Assembly: GCF_030756675.1 (NCBI RefSeq)
Contig: NZ_JAVBXD010000001.1
Coordinates: forward strand, 239,803 to 303,802
Origin: Bacillus multifaciens
GTDB lineage: Bacteria > Bacillota > Bacilli > Bacillales > Bacillaceae_G
Direction: 5' to 3'
DNA: 64,000 nt
Shown one piece after another: positions 9,336 to 18,599 of the stretch. The position numbers and the translations under genes are program-made. Below the pieces are notes generated by a model that worked only from the letters and a program-made list of their open reading frames with translations, was not told the origin of the DNA and ran no database searches. The stretch's first letter is position 1. Each line of letters starts with the position of its first letter.

Positions 9336-10253
9336 TTATTTTTGCATTTCTGTTAACATTTGCAGCTGTTCATTATATTTATATTGCGGCAACTTCACAT
9401 ATCCAATCTCTTCTACAAGCTCTCCAGCATGCTTCATCATAAAAGATACATAGCTTGCAACACTGTTTTTCGCACGAATAGAAGAGTTATTTACATATAC
9501 ATAAAGCGGACGAGACAACGGCTTATAGGCCCCGGATTGTATTGTTTCTTTTGCCGGAGAAATACCATTAATTTTTACGGCCTTTACTTTGTCACGATTC
9601 GCGGCATAATAAGCATATCCAACAAAGGCAATTGCGTGTTTATTACTCATAACACCTCTTATTAAAACATTGTCATCTTCGGATAATGTAACTGTTTTTG
9701 TAATCCGCTTTTGTTGCAATACTACACTTTGAAAATAATCGTACGTACCAGAATCGATGCCTGGTGCGTAAAATTGTATCGTTTCATGCGGCCATTTCGG
9801 ATGAATTTGCGACCATTTTTTTTGCGTTTCACTTTCACTCCATATCGTTTGTAATTCTTCTATTGTAAGATTGTCTGCCCACGTATTCTCCCGATTTACA
9901 ATAAGTGTAAGACCGTCATAAGCAATTTGAAATGGCGTATACGTAATATGATGCTTCTTAGCAAGCCTTTCTTCCTCTCTTTTCATTGGGCGAGAAGCAT
10001 TCGTTATATCCACTTCTCCTTTTCCAAAACGATGAAATCCGCCTCCCGTTCCAGATATACCGATGGAAAGCTTTACATGAGGTTCTTGCTTCGTATACTC
10101 TTCTGCTACTGCTTCCATAATCGGAAAAATTGTAGAAGATCCATCCATTTGTACTTCTCCTACCATACTAACGGCGGAAACAGGTAACGTATGAACAGAT
10201 AAACAAAACAGTGATAGGATAAAAACCATGGTGTATGCTCTATTACGTTTCAC
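9336..10253 (-). CDS. pstS: phosphate-binding protein PstS
   Basis: Extracellular phosphate receptor, first gene of the operon. The GTG start at 10253 fits AGGAGGAAATATTAC placed immediately upstream; the longer ATG frame to 10295 has no such site. Phosphate-binding loops are visible as GSSTIFPI, SGTGGGFHRF, TNASRPM and GIDSGTYDYF. The N-terminus is a signal peptide (basic tail, hydrophobic core, then PVSAVS), which suits type I cleavage. A canonical lipobox is not evident, the only nearby cysteine being in SLFC. Gram-positive PstS is usually a lipoprotein, so this one may be released or held another way. Confidence 0.93.
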   Translation of the reverse strand: MKRNRAYTMVFILSLFCLSVHTLPVSAVSMVGEVQMDGSSTIFPIMEAVAEEYTKQEPHVKLSIGISGTGGGFHRFGKGEVDITNASRPMKREEERLAKKHHITYTPFQIAYDGLTLIVNRENTWADNLTIEELQTIWSESETQKKWSQIHPKWPHETIQFYAPGIDSGTYDYFQSVVLQQKRITKTVTLSEDDNVLIRGVMSNKHAIAFVGYAYYAANRDKVKAVKINGISPAKETIQSGAYKPLSRPLYVYVNNSSIRAKNSVASYVSFMMKHAGELVEEIGYVKLPQYKYNEQLQMLTEMQK

Positions 10254-10294
10254 GTAATATTTCCTCCTAGGAGCCTCCTGCGAACAGGAGTACA

Positions 10295-10354
10295 TATATA
10301 AGAATAATGTTGAACTATTAATGCGGTTTTAATAGTTTGTAAAAGTTTTGTAAA
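10295..10354 (-). promoter_or_regulatory. PhoP box and -10 of the pst operon
   Basis: Read on the minus strand, four hexamers recur with exact 11-bp spacing: TTTACA (10349-10354), TTTACA (10338-10343), TTAAAA (10327-10332) and TTAATA (10316-10321). This is the arrangement of PhoP-binding direct repeats in Bacillus. A TATATA -10 candidate lies 15 bp further on (10295-10300). Induction by phosphate starvation through PhoPR is inferred. The distal hexamer overlaps the end of the adjacent MITE. Confidence 0.8.
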
Positions 10355-10540
10355 TATAAGTTGAAAAACCGACATAAAAACCCTTTTCTTTCTAGATGGG
10401 CTAGACTACCCAGCCATGCGTAGATGCGGTCAGGGCCTTTCCCCTGCCTCGCGCAATGCTAAAACAAAGAGATAAAACAAGTGCATTTCCCTTTTGCTTC
10501 TGCATACCAGATATGTCTCAACAGCAAAATGGATTTATTT
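10351..10540. repeat. MITE-like repeat, copy A
   Basis: An element of about 190 bp with imperfect terminal inverted repeats: TTGAAAAACCGACAT near the left end against the complement of ATGTCTCAACAGCAAAATGG at the right. The core carries the family-specific CAGCCATGCGTAGATGCGG and CAGGGCCTTTCCCC segments. It lies between the pstS promoter and the pbpA terminator; apart from these, the 420-bp gap holds no other feature. Confidence 0.75.
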
Positions 10541-10625
10541 GCTTCCCTCCTTTTTTAAACTAAGCATTGTATATGAATGTTTCTTAGGCTTGTACACTTC
10601 TAACATCACTATATGCGGCATATAT

Positions 10626-10659
10626 AAAAAAAAGCACACTATCTTCACAGATAGTGTGC
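10626..10659 (-). terminator. terminator of pbpA
   Basis: Perfect 10-bp stem GCACACTATC / GATAGTGTGC with a 6-nt loop and eight T residues on the minus strand, 16 bp after the pbpA stop. Confidence 0.9.
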
Positions 10660-10674
10660 CAATCTTACACTTTT

Positions 10675-12819
10675 TTATTCTTCTTTATTTGTTTTCTTCG
10701 TATCTTCTAGTGGTCCAGTATTTCCGTTTGCTTCTTGCTTTTTCAAATCAAAATATGCGTCCATAATTCGGCGTGCAATTCTTTTACTTACTGGGTTATG
10801 ATCATCAGTAAGCCACGGAACAACAACAGAGAAGGCAACTTCTGGATCAGATGTCGGTGCATATCCAACCATCGTTAAATTATATACTTCTCTATCACCT
10901 AACTGTGCTCTTACTTCTTTTGCATTTGGACCAGCATAAGCACCCTGTGCAGTTCCGGTTTTTCCTGCAGGATCATATGTCGCACCAGCAAAACCATTAG
11001 GATAACCTGTTCCATATCCTGTTCCTTGCGGTGTTTGCATTACCATTTTAAAGCCCTCTTGGACTTGTTTAATATACTCATCTTTCATATCTACCCGATT
11101 TAAAATCGTTGGCTCCATCGACTCTACTACTTTTCCTAACTCTTCAGGTTTTGAAGTCGGAGTGCGAATTTCTTTTACAACCTGTGGTTTCATACGATAA
11201 CCGCCGTTAGCAATCGTTGATACATATTGCACCAATTGCAGCGGTGTATACGTGTCAAACTGTCCGATTGCTAAATCGAGTAACTTACCAGGTTCTCTTA
11301 CTGCGTTTCCTTTTACTCCTGCCATTTCATTTGGTAAATCTATTCCTGTTGGTACTCCAAGACCCAATTGACTAAAGTTATAACGCATTGTATCAAAAGC
11401 CTCTTGTTTAACGTTTAATGTACCATTGTACACATACGGTGCATTAGCAATTTCCATCGCCGTTTTAAACATATATACGTTAGAAGATCGCTGCAGGGCA
11501 GTTAAGTCATTAATTGATCCCATTCCCGATCCTGTCCATGACTTTTTCACGTCCGTACCTTTAAATTTAAGTGGTTCATCGACAATATATTGCCCTGGTC
11601 TAATAGCTTCCGTTTGATATCCGGTCAAAAGAGTGGCCCCTTTTACAACCGAACCCATTTCATATGCACTCGTCATCGTACCAAGTGCATAATCGTTTAT
11701 AACTCTTTGCCCATTTTCTTCCCCAAACTGTTTACCAGCCATTGATAAGATTTCTCCGTTTTTCGGATTCATCATTACAACAAACGCACGGTCCATATGC
11801 TCCGCTGAGCCTGAAGCTTTTGCTGCTTTCATTTCTTCTTCAATAATTTGTTCAACTTTCCTTTGCAGCTCCATATCAATGGTCAACGCTAAACTCTTTC
11901 CACTTTCTCCTTTAGAAAGATAGACAGTCTCAAGAATATTTCCTTTTTGATCCGTAATATTTTTCACTTGTGCTTTCGTACCGTGCAATACATCTTCGTA
12001 TTGCTGCTCAAGGTAACTTTTTCCAACACGGTCATTACGATTGTAATCACGAACTAAATAATAGTCTATATTCTCTCGCGGTAATCCTTCATCGGAACTT
12101 GTTACACCGCCAAGTACAGTGCGGAACATATCTCCATAAGCATAGTGACGATCCCAATCAACCGTTGTGTCTACCCCTGGAAGCTTCGCTAAATTCTCAC
12201 TAACTATAGCATACTCATCAGGTGTCACATCTTTTTTAATAATTTGCGGCGTCATTGCATAGCCGCCTTCCATCTTACTCTTAATTGCTAACACTTCTAA
12301 ATCTTGAGGAGTTAATTCATTCAATTCCGCTTCTGTAATACGATCAAGCTGACGTTGTGCCAGTTGTTTATCATCAATTTTTTTCGCTTTAACATCTGCT
12401 TCATCTTTTTTCGTAATTTTTGCTTTTGCTCGGTCTTCATTTAACAAAATCCAAAAATCTTTTTTATCTCGTTCTGTTAATTTATCAGTCGGTACATCAA
12501 GCAGCTTTGAAAGTTGCTTTGCTGTCTCTAAACGTTCTTCACGTTTTGACTCCTTCGTTCTTGTATACGTAATCGTTCGAAGTGGTGTATTATCTACCAC
12601 CGCACGGCCATATCTGTCAAAAATCTTCCCGCGCGGAACAGGGGTACTTACCGTTAAGTTTTCCTTTCGGTTTACTTCATTTTTATAATCTTCACCATGG
12701 ACAATCTGTATCATACCTAATTTAACAATTACTGTTGAAAACAGTAAAAACACACAGAAAAACAACACGTTTAACCGCAATGGAACGTGGGTTTTCTTTT
12801 TTTTCTTTTTCTTACTCAT
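10675..12819 (-). CDS. pbpA: class B penicillin-binding protein (PBP2A type transpeptidase)
   Basis: Cross-links peptidoglycan on the outer membrane face, 714 residues. A lysine-rich N-tail (SKKKKKKK) precedes one transmembrane helix at about 15-40, then the dimerisation domain beginning PVPRGKIFDRYGR. The transpeptidase motifs are SVVK in YEMGSVVKGA, SSN in QRSSNVYMF and KTG in PAGKTGTAQ. The start at 12819 fits AGAGGGGGTCCGT; six extra codons to 12837 lack a site. Same position and type as B. subtilis pbpA, which acts in elongation with the rod complex. A monocistronic unit is likely, with its own terminator. Confidence 0.94.
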   Translation of the reverse strand: MSKKKKKKKTHVPLRLNVLFFCVFLLFSTVIVKLGMIQIVHGEDYKNEVNRKENLTVSTPVPRGKIFDRYGRAVVDNTPLRTITYTRTKESKREERLETAKQLSKLLDVPTDKLTERDKKDFWILLNEDRAKAKITKKDEADVKAKKIDDKQLAQRQLDRITEAELNELTPQDLEVLAIKSKMEGGYAMTPQIIKKDVTPDEYAIVSENLAKLPGVDTTVDWDRHYAYGDMFRTVLGGVTSSDEGLPRENIDYYLVRDYNRNDRVGKSYLEQQYEDVLHGTKAQVKNITDQKGNILETVYLSKGESGKSLALTIDMELQRKVEQIIEEEMKAAKASGSAEHMDRAFVVMMNPKNGEILSMAGKQFGEENGQRVINDYALGTMTSAYEMGSVVKGATLLTGYQTEAIRPGQYIVDEPLKFKGTDVKKSWTGSGMGSINDLTALQRSSNVYMFKTAMEIANAPYVYNGTLNVKQEAFDTMRYNFSQLGLGVPTGIDLPNEMAGVKGNAVREPGKLLDLAIGQFDTYTPLQLVQYVSTIANGGYRMKPQVVKEIRTPTSKPEELGKVVESMEPTILNRVDMKDEYIKQVQEGFKMVMQTPQGTGYGTGYPNGFAGATYDPAGKTGTAQGAYAGPNAKEVRAQLGDREVYNLTMVGYAPTSDPEVAFSVVVPWLTDDHNPVSKRIARRIMDAYFDLKKQEANGNTGPLEDTKKTNKEE

Positions 12820-12927
12820 ACGGACCCCCTCTACCAACAGCTATGTAAGCGGAAAGGGACACCTTCTTCAGGTGTCCTCGCTACTGTCATATATGTTTTA
12901 CTATTTTAACATAAAATACAACAGAAG

Positions 12928-14205
12928 TTAACCTTCTTCTTCTGTTGTATTTTGCGTCGTTTGTACAGCCGCAAGCCCTGCATGGCATGCTTTTTTATCA
13001 TCGTATTTGACATTTCGAATCGCAAAATAGATAAGTAAATGTCCAGCACCTAATATTAATAATAAGATCGGCAAGCTTTTTTCAGCCGGAAATAATGAAA
13101 CTGCTAACAAAAAACTTAAAACCGAACAGATTCTTCCTCCGTTTAGCCATAGTTCACGAACAACAATATATTCTACTCGCCGCTCCTTTGCTTGTTTAGC
13201 TCTGCCTATTATATCATAAGTCATCGAACCATACGGAACAAGAAGGATTGGATATGCAACGGCAATACAAGCTGCATAAATAAGTAATTTCGTATACGTA
13301 ACATGAGAGACAACTAAAAATACAACTGCATATAAAATAATTCCACCGAGTAAAATAGCTTTTTTTCGCCATTCCTTTTTCAATACACGCGCTACTAAAT
13401 AATAGCAAATAAAAGAAACAGCGGAATTTATAAGCCCGTATTTCCCAAGCGCTAATTCGCTGCCAGAAGCCATATACACGTATACAGAAATAACAAATAT
13501 AAATGTACCTTCTCTAAGTCCTTGAAAGAAATGAGCAAGTGTAATTCTTCCCCAGTTTTTATTCACTTTTCTCTCTTTAATTACTTCTACGAGTTCATAA
13601 CGCCCTTCACATTCACGTTTTGTGAGAAAAAAACTGACAACAACTGCAATAGTAAATAAGGTTAAAGATAGAAAAAAAACGAATGTATATCCATTCCATT
13701 TTTCCATACGAGAAATGATAAATCCGGATGCAATCGGACCAATCATGCCTGCAAATGAGGTAAGAAGTCCGAGAAATCCGTTAAAAAAGTCACGTGTTTC
13801 CGGCTCTGTAATTTCAAATGTTAACAAATTAAATGCGAGCCAGTAAAATCCATATCCTATCCCAAGTAAGCCGCCGATAAGTAAAATATACTGCGAAGCA
13901 TTCGTTCCCGTCAGCAATACAACAATAAAAAAAACAGCTAAAGTTGTTACACCGATGCGGAGTAAAATCGTACGATCTACTCGTTTCGCTAGTTTTCCGG
14001 CAACAAGAAAAGTCAGCGGCTGTAAAACAACGCTTGCTAAATTATAAAAGCCAATGTTCATAAAATCCTTCGTTTGTTTCCACAAATAAATATTTACAAA
14101 CGTATTGGATAACGAAATGGCCAACGTATATAACCCGCCAATTATGAGTAATAAAACTAAATCACGATTCACCTCAACATCGCCAACTAAATGTTTCCAT
14201 TTCAT
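12928..14205 (-). CDS. yqgE: MFS transporter YqgE
   Basis: A 425-residue integral membrane protein with about 12 hydrophobic segments and MFS loops such as GKLAKRVDRTILLRIG after helix 2. A hydrophilic C-tail of about 30 residues is rich in charged residues and threonine. It lies next to pbpA as in B. subtilis; the substrate is unknown. The start at 14205 is preceded by AAAGGAGAGTTTAT. A possible functional link with the neighbouring PBP is only contextual. Confidence 0.85.
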   Translation of the reverse strand: MKWKHLVGDVEVNRDLVLLLIIGGLYTLAISLSNTFVNIYLWKQTKDFMNIGFYNLASVVLQPLTFLVAGKLAKRVDRTILLRIGVTTLAVFFIVVLLTGTNASQYILLIGGLLGIGYGFYWLAFNLLTFEITEPETRDFFNGFLGLLTSFAGMIGPIASGFIISRMEKWNGYTFVFFLSLTLFTIAVVVSFFLTKRECEGRYELVEVIKERKVNKNWGRITLAHFFQGLREGTFIFVISVYVYMASGSELALGKYGLINSAVSFICYYLVARVLKKEWRKKAILLGGIILYAVVFLVVSHVTYTKLLIYAACIAVAYPILLVPYGSMTYDIIGRAKQAKERRVEYIVVRELWLNGGRICSVLSFLLAVSLFPAEKSLPILLLILGAGHLLIYFAIRNVKYDDKKACHAGLAAVQTTQNTTEEEG

Positions 14206-14271
14206 ATAAACTCTCCTTTACTTCATGTTCTAGTCTTCCAAAGAAGGTCACAATTATGTAAAGAAGAAAAG

Positions 14272-14335
14272 TGTAAAATGAAACTTTCATTCGTAAACAT
14301 TTTTCTCATTAATATTGTGGTGAGCCAATCAGCTC
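14272..14335. repeat. decayed bcr1-type repeat fragment
   Basis: AAAATGAAACTTTC followed by GAGCCAATCAGCTCTCC resembles the first half of the bcr1-type element (GTGAAAC ... CCAATCGGGCT). The hairpin has lost complementarity. It lies between yqgE and the sodA terminator. Confidence 0.45.
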
Positions 14336-14353
14336 TCCAAAAAAAGAGCACAC

Positions 14354-14385
14354 AAAAAAGCTAGGAGAAATTTCTCCTAGCTTTT
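14354..14385 (-). terminator. terminator of sodA
   Basis: Perfect palindrome of 12 bp per arm, AGCTAGGAGAAA / TTTCTCCTAGCT, with a T run on the minus strand, 10 bp after the sodA stop. Confidence 0.9.
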
Positions 14386-14395
14386 ATAACTATTA

Positions 14396-15007
14396 TTATT
14401 TTGCGTCTTGGTAACGTTTTTCAACTGCATTCCAATCTACAACGCTCCAGAAAGCATTGATGTAGTCAGGACGACGGTTTTGGTAATGTAAGTAGTATGC
14501 ATGCTCCCAAACGTCTAATCCTAAAACTGGAGTTTTTCCTTCCATTAATGGAGTGTCTTGGTTTGGTGTGCTTGTTACTTCTAATTCACCATTGTTTACA
14601 ACTAGCCATGCCCAGCCAGAACCGAAGCGAGTTGCGCCTGCTTTTGCAAACTCTTCTTTAAATGCGTCAAAGCTACCAAATTTCGATTCAATTGCACTTG
14701 CAAGTTCACCTACTGGTTGTCCGCCGCCATTTGGAGAAAGGATTGTCCAGAATAAAGAGTGGTTTGCATGTCCGCCACCGTTATTACGTACTGCTGTGCG
14801 AATTGCTTCTGGTACTTCGTTTAAGTTTGCAACTAACTCTTCGATGCTTTTTTCTGCTAATTCCGCATGTCCTTCTAATGCAGCATTTAAGTTTGTTACA
14901 TATGTGTTATGATGTTTTGTATGATGGATATTCATTGTTTCTTTGTCAAAATGAGGTTCTAACGCATCATACGCATAAGGTAAATTTGGTAATTCATGTT
15001 TCGCCAT
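14396..15007 (-). CDS. sodA: superoxide dismutase [Mn]
   Basis: Dismutes superoxide in the cytoplasm, 203 residues. Metal ligands are the first His of NIHHTKHH (residue 28), the second His of [10 protein letters not shown], and Asp and His in DVWEHAYY. The manganese-type sequence GGGQPVGEL and the tail [12 protein letters not shown] fit MnSOD. The start is preceded by GGGAGGAATATAAC. Gene position next to yqgE matches the Bacillus order. No signal peptide. Confidence 0.97.
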   Translation of the reverse strand: MAKHELPNLPYAYDALEPHFDKETMNIHHTKHHNTYVTNLNAALEGHAELAEKSIEELVANLNEVPEAIRTAVRNNGGGHANHSLFWTILSPNGGGQPVGELASAIESKFGSFDAFKEEFAKAGATRFGSGWAWLVVNNGELEVTSTPNQDTPLMEGKTPVLGLDVWEHAYYLHYQNRRPDYINAFWSVVDWNAVEKRYQDAK

Positions 15008-15169
15008 TGTTATATTCCTCCCATTGTATGTATTGCCGATAATGACTTGGCATACAAATTCATTTTACCCTAATTACATAAGGGTGAAAACAAATTTAGC
15101 GTATTGCCTCGCTAACATTAAGGTAGCAAATTTCCCATTTCTTTTCAAACGAAATGCTCATACATTCCG

Positions 15170-15200
15170 TAAAAAAAGCTCCCTTCTATTAAGGAAGCTT
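15170..15200 (-). terminator. terminator of the tRNA-Ile gene
   Basis: Minus-strand stem AAGCTTCCTT / AAGGGAGCTT with a 5-nt loop and a run of seven T residues, 32 bp after the tRNA. Confidence 0.8.
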
Positions 15201-15231
15201 ATCCGCTATGTATCAATATACGAAATGGATA

Positions 15232-15305
15232 TGGACCCTGTAGGACTCGAACCTACGACCGGACGGTTATGAGCCGTCTGCTCTAACCAGCTGAGCTAAG
15301 GGTCC
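15232..15305 (-). tRNA. tRNA with CAU anticodon, probably tRNA-Ile2
   Basis: Cloverleaf of 74 nt: acceptor GGACCCT/AGGGTCC, D-loop with CAGCTGGTTAGAGC, anticodon stem GACGG-CTCATAA-CCGTC, T-arm GTAGGTTCGAGTCCTAC, discriminator A. CCA is not encoded. The CAU anticodon and the GGACC acceptor with GACGGCTCATAACCGTC resemble Bacillus tRNA-Ile whose C34 is converted to lysidine by TilS, reading AUA; elongator and initiator Met tRNAs have different acceptor stems. Isotype is by recollection of family sequences, so elongator Met is not fully excluded. Confidence 0.85.
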
Positions 15306-15512
15306 GCAATATATACAGCACCGTAGTTAGAATCGATATGCTCTAGCTAGTTAAACTTCAATTTTATGTAAAAATGTAAGATAAATTTACCATAGTAAAA
15401 AGAAATGTGTCAATTGTATTTTCACATGCGACATGATATATCTTGTGATTCCTTAAAAATATACGTTACAATAAGATTGTAAATTAACATATTTAAAGAA
15501 GGAAGTGAATGC

Positions 15513-16280
15513 ATGTCCATATTTACACAACTATTTAAAAGCCTATACGCACCAAAAGAGATGGCACTCTTTCGTTTTCAAAAAATCGGTAAGACGATTC
15601 TTTACATAATGTTACTCTGCCTACTTGCTACCGTCCCAAAAACGATTTTATTTGGAGATTTCATTCAAGAAGGCATTAGTATAATCGATCGCTCTATCGA
15701 AAAAGATATACCTGATTTTAAAATTGAAAATGGTGAGCTTCACACAGACATTAACAAACCAATTGTAAAAGATGAAACAAATTTTATCTTTGTATTTGAT
15801 CCAAATGCGACTGACACAAAAGCTTATCCAAACCGTGATGGTATATTCATTTTAAAGGATAAAATGATTTCAACAGCACAGCAAAAAACACAATCCTTCC
15901 CATATACTGATTTAGGAAATACAACTTTTGAAAAGAAAGATATCAAAGAATTAGTTTCATTCTTTGATAACATCTCGCCACTTGCCATATTCTTTGTCGG
16001 GATATTTATTTACCTATTCGAACTATTTATTATATTCCTTGGCGTTACGATATTGGCATTTATAGGCTCTGCAATGAGCGGAGAGCGTAAATTATCTTAC
16101 AAACAAGTTTGGACATTAACTGCCTATAGTTATACAATCCCAACTATATTCTTTATGATTATGGACTTATTAAAAGTGCATGTCCCATTCTCATTATTTA
16201 TATTCATTGGTGTTGTTCTCATCGTTCTTTATTTAACAATAAAAGAAGTGCCAAAACCAAAAGAAAAAAATTCACTATAA
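15513..16280 (+). CDS. yqgB: DUF1189 membrane protein YqgB
   Basis: A 255-residue membrane protein of unknown function in the YqgB/DUF1189 family. One N-terminal helix (about 30-48), an extracytoplasmic region of about 110 residues containing FIFVFDPNATDT, then three C-terminal helices ending in a KEVPKPKEK tail. GAAGGAAGTGAATGC precedes the start. B. subtilis has yqgC between sodA and yqgB; it is not found here. Its own terminator follows. Confidence 0.85.
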   Translation: MSIFTQLFKSLYAPKEMALFRFQKIGKTILYIMLLCLLATVPKTILFGDFIQEGISIIDRSIEKDIPDFKIENGELHTDINKPIVKDETNFIFVFDPNATDTKAYPNRDGIFILKDKMISTAQQKTQSFPYTDLGNTTFEKKDIKELVSFFDNISPLAIFFVGIFIYLFELFIIFLGVTILAFIGSAMSGERKLSYKQVWTLTAYSYTIPTIFFMIMDLLKVHVPFSLFIFIGVVLIVLYLTIKEVPKPKEKNSL

Positions 16281-16308
16281 AAAATGCCTTTAAGGCATTT
16301 TTTTTTTG
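16281..16308 (+). terminator. terminator of yqgB
   Basis: AATGCC / GGCATT short stem flanked by A- and T-runs, starting right after the yqgB stop. Confidence 0.8.
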
Positions 16309-16345
16309 GACAAGCATATATTTCTCTACAAAGGAGTGGAAAAAT

Positions 16346-16687
16346 ATGAAAAGGCTTGGCGGTGTCTTGTTACTACTTGTTCTCGGTTACGTCTTGTACT
16401 ACGATATGACAATTGGCACGTTACCGTTGCTTCATACATATTCCAAAACAAAAGAAACTTCAGCTAAAGTTGCAAGTAATAAACAAAAAGAAAATACATC
16501 ACTGGCAAAATATAAAGTCATTGAAGTAAAAACAGGCGATACCGTTCTCTCTATTACAGAAGAAATTAATAAGAAAAAAGTCCCTTCTATTGAAAAAGTT
16601 GTTACGGACTTCAAGGACTTAAATCAAAACAACTCTCCAGCAAAATTACAAGTCGGAAAAAAATACAAATTCCCCCTCTATCCGTAA
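16346..16687 (+). CDS. yqfZ: YqfZ-like LysM-type protein
   Basis: 113 residues: an N-terminal membrane anchor or signal (about 4-18, GGVLLLLVLGYVLYY), a lysine/serine-rich linker, and a C-terminal LysM-like domain beginning YKVIEVKTGDTVLSITEEIN and ending LQVGKKYKFP. It is probably outside the membrane and attached to it, with a possible peptidoglycan-binding role. AAAGGAGTGG precedes the ATG. Located between yqgB and ispG as in B. subtilis. The role is not known. Confidence 0.8.
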   Translation: MKRLGGVLLLLVLGYVLYYDMTIGTLPLLHTYSKTKETSAKVASNKQKENTSLAKYKVIEVKTGDTVLSITEEINKKKVPSIEKVVTDFKDLNQNNSPAKLQVGKKYKFPLYP

Positions 16688-16747
16688 TAACATCACATAA
16701 TCCTTGTCAATTACAGTAAGGCGCTGATACAATAGGAAAAGTGAAAC

Positions 16748-16946
16748 TATATAAATACAAATTGAAATAATACAACATAAAAGCTCCTTTTTTAGTTGGT
16801 CGAGAGCATCTGGCCATGCACAGAAGCGGTCAGAGCCTTTTCCTGCCCCATGCAATGGTTAAAACAAAGGGAGAAAACAAGTAGCGATCATGTTTTTTCT
16901 GCATAGAAGCGACTTATATGTTGAAAAATCAAAATGGATTTATATA
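16748..16946. repeat. MITE-like repeat, copy B
   Basis: 199 bp with inverted ends TATATAAATACAAATTGAAA and its approximate complement (TTGAAAAATC ... GGATTTATATA). It is directly preceded by AGTGAAAC, the start motif of the bcr1-type repeat. It fills most of the yqfZ-ispG gap; the remaining 80 bp before ispG should hold the ispG promoter, which I could not define. Confidence 0.8.
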
Positions 16947-17028
16947 GAACTAGACAAATACTGCATACAATATAAATGCGTTTGTCTACAAAATAAGAAA
17001 CTTCTTTTATAAGGAGAGCGATCTATTC

Positions 17029-18120
17029 GTGAATGAAATAACTCATCGTACAAAAACACGTCCTGTTAAAGTTGGAAATTTAACAATCGGCGGTAATAAT
17101 GAATTAATTATACAAAGTATGACAACAACGAAAACACATGATGTGGAAGCAACAGTTGCTGAAATTAAGCGTTTAGAAGAAGCAGGTTGTCAAATTGTTC
17201 GTGTAGCCGTTCCTGATGAGCGCGCTGCAAATGCAATTGCTGATATTAAAAAACAAATTAATATACCTCTTGTTGCTGATATTCATTTTGACTATCGCCT
17301 AGCATTAAAAGCAATTGAAGGTGGTATTGATAAAGTTCGTATCAATCCAGGAAACATCGGTCGTCGTCATAAAGTTGAAGCAGTTGTAAATGCTGCGAAA
17401 GAACGCGGCATCCCAATCCGTATCGGTGTAAATGCAGGTTCATTAGAACGTCATATTTTAGAAAAATATGGATACCCAACCGCTGATGGTATGGTAGAAA
17501 GCGCATTGCACCACATTAAAATTTTAGAAGATCTAGATTTTCATGACATCATCGTATCGATGAAAGCCTCTGATGTGAATTTGGCAATTGAAGCGTACGA
17601 AAAAGCATCTCGTGCTTTCAATTATCCATTACACCTTGGCATTACAGAATCTGGAACTTTATTTGCTGGAACTGTAAAAAGCGCAGCTGGTCTTGGTGCA
17701 ATCTTAAGCAAAGGTATCGGTAATACGTTACGTATCTCATTAAGTGCAGACCCAGTCGAAGAAGTAAAAGTAGCGCGTGAATTATTAAAATCATTCGGAC
17801 TTGCTTCTAATGCTGCTACATTGATTTCTTGTCCAACATGCGGACGTATTGAAATTGACTTAATTAGCATTGCAAATGAAGTAGAAGAATATATTTCAAA
17901 AATTAAAGCACCGATTAAAGTTGCTGTCCTTGGCTGCGCAGTAAACGGCCCTGGTGAAGCGCGTGAAGCAGATATCGGGATTGCTGGAGCACGCGGAGAA
18001 GGTCTTCTCTTCCGCAAAGGTGAAATTGTACGTAAAGTACCAGAAGAAACAATGGTGGAAGAGTTAAAGAAAGAAATTGATAAAATTGCAGAAGAATACG
18101 CAGCAAAACAAGAAAAATAA
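17029..18120 (+). CDS. ispG: 4-hydroxy-3-methylbut-2-enyl diphosphate synthase (GcpE)
   Basis: Penultimate step of the MEP isoprenoid pathway, converting MEcPP to HMBPP with a [4Fe-4S] cluster. 363 residues: N-terminal TIM barrel (residues about 1-260) and C-terminal cluster domain with Cys268 and Cys271 in SCPTCGR, Cys303 in CAVNGPGE, and the glutamate ligand in the same loop. The start codon is GTG at 17029 with AAGGAGAGCG upstream. Its pathway successor ispH is 7.5 kb away at 25575. Confidence 0.96.
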   Translation: MNEITHRTKTRPVKVGNLTIGGNNELIIQSMTTTKTHDVEATVAEIKRLEEAGCQIVRVAVPDERAANAIADIKKQINIPLVADIHFDYRLALKAIEGGIDKVRINPGNIGRRHKVEAVVNAAKERGIPIRIGVNAGSLERHILEKYGYPTADGMVESALHHIKILEDLDFHDIIVSMKASDVNLAIEAYEKASRAFNYPLHLGITESGTLFAGTVKSAAGLGAILSKGIGNTLRISLSADPVEEVKVARELLKSFGLASNAATLISCPTCGRIEIDLISIANEVEEYISKIKAPIKVAVLGCAVNGPGEAREADIGIAGARGEGLLFRKGEIVRKVPEETMVEELKKEIDKIAEEYAAKQEK

Positions 18121-18137
18121 GATGTAAAGCTGCTAAT

Positions 18138-18175
18138 AAAAAAGCTTGTCAGTTTTAAAACTGACAAGCTTTTTA
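18138..18175. terminator. bidirectional terminator between ispG and zur
   Basis: Near-perfect palindrome of about 18 bp per arm centred on TTTTAAAA, with A and T runs on both sides. It serves the convergent ispG (+) and zur (-) and includes the zur stop codon. Confidence 0.92.
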
Positions 18176-18586
18176 TTGTGCACATTTCGGACAGCGTCCA
18201 TATATTTCAAATTTATGTCCCGTTACTTCATATCCTGTAAAGTCTTTGTTCATAAATTCCATTGGACACGATGTAATTTCCTTCGTTCCGCCGCAATCTA
18301 AACAGATGAAATGGTGATGGTGTTCTATAGTAGAACATTTGAAGCGAAAATGTTTTTCACCATTTAACTCTGTCTGTTCTAAAATACCGATTTCTACAAA
18401 CAGAGTTAAGTTGCGATAAATGGTATCAAAACTAAGTCCCGGATAGTCACCCTTCATATTAGCTAAAACATCTCTTGCTGTTAAATATTTATTATGATTG
18501 GCAAATAAACGCAACATGTCTTCCCTTTTTCCAGTATGTTTATAACCCTTCTCTTTCATAAGGTGTAAAGCTTCTGTAAGATTCAT
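18173..18586 (-). CDS. zur: zinc uptake repressor Zur (Fur family)
   Basis: 137 residues: N-terminal winged helix with recognition helix around [12 protein letters not shown], then a dimerisation domain. Histidines in IEHHHHF and the structural zinc ligands Cys95/Cys98 (CLDC) and Cys132/Cys135 (CPKC) match Fur-family repressors. The start at 18586 was preferred because family members begin near MNLTEAL; the extension to 18634 overlaps znuB. Downstream of znuC-znuB in the same unit and in the position of B. subtilis zur, which supports zinc over iron or peroxide sensing. A Zur box precedes znuC. Confidence 0.9.
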   Translation of the reverse strand: MNLTEALHLMKEKGYKHTGKREDMLRLFANHNKYLTARDVLANMKGDYPGLSFDTIYRNLTLFVEIGILEQTELNGEKHFRFKCSTIEHHHHFICLDCGGTKEITSCPMEFMNKDFTGYEVTGHKFEIYGRCPKCAQ

Positions 18587-18599
18587 AGTTATCCCTACT

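Noticed and set aside
15232-15305. tRNA-Met reading of the CAU tRNA
   Set aside because: Acceptor GGACCC and anticodon arm match Ile2 better than Bacillus Met tRNAs; kept as the less likely alternative.
17622-18185. 187-codon minus-strand ORF
   Set aside because: Shadow of ispG; the bidirectional terminator lies at its beginning and no ribosome site was seen.
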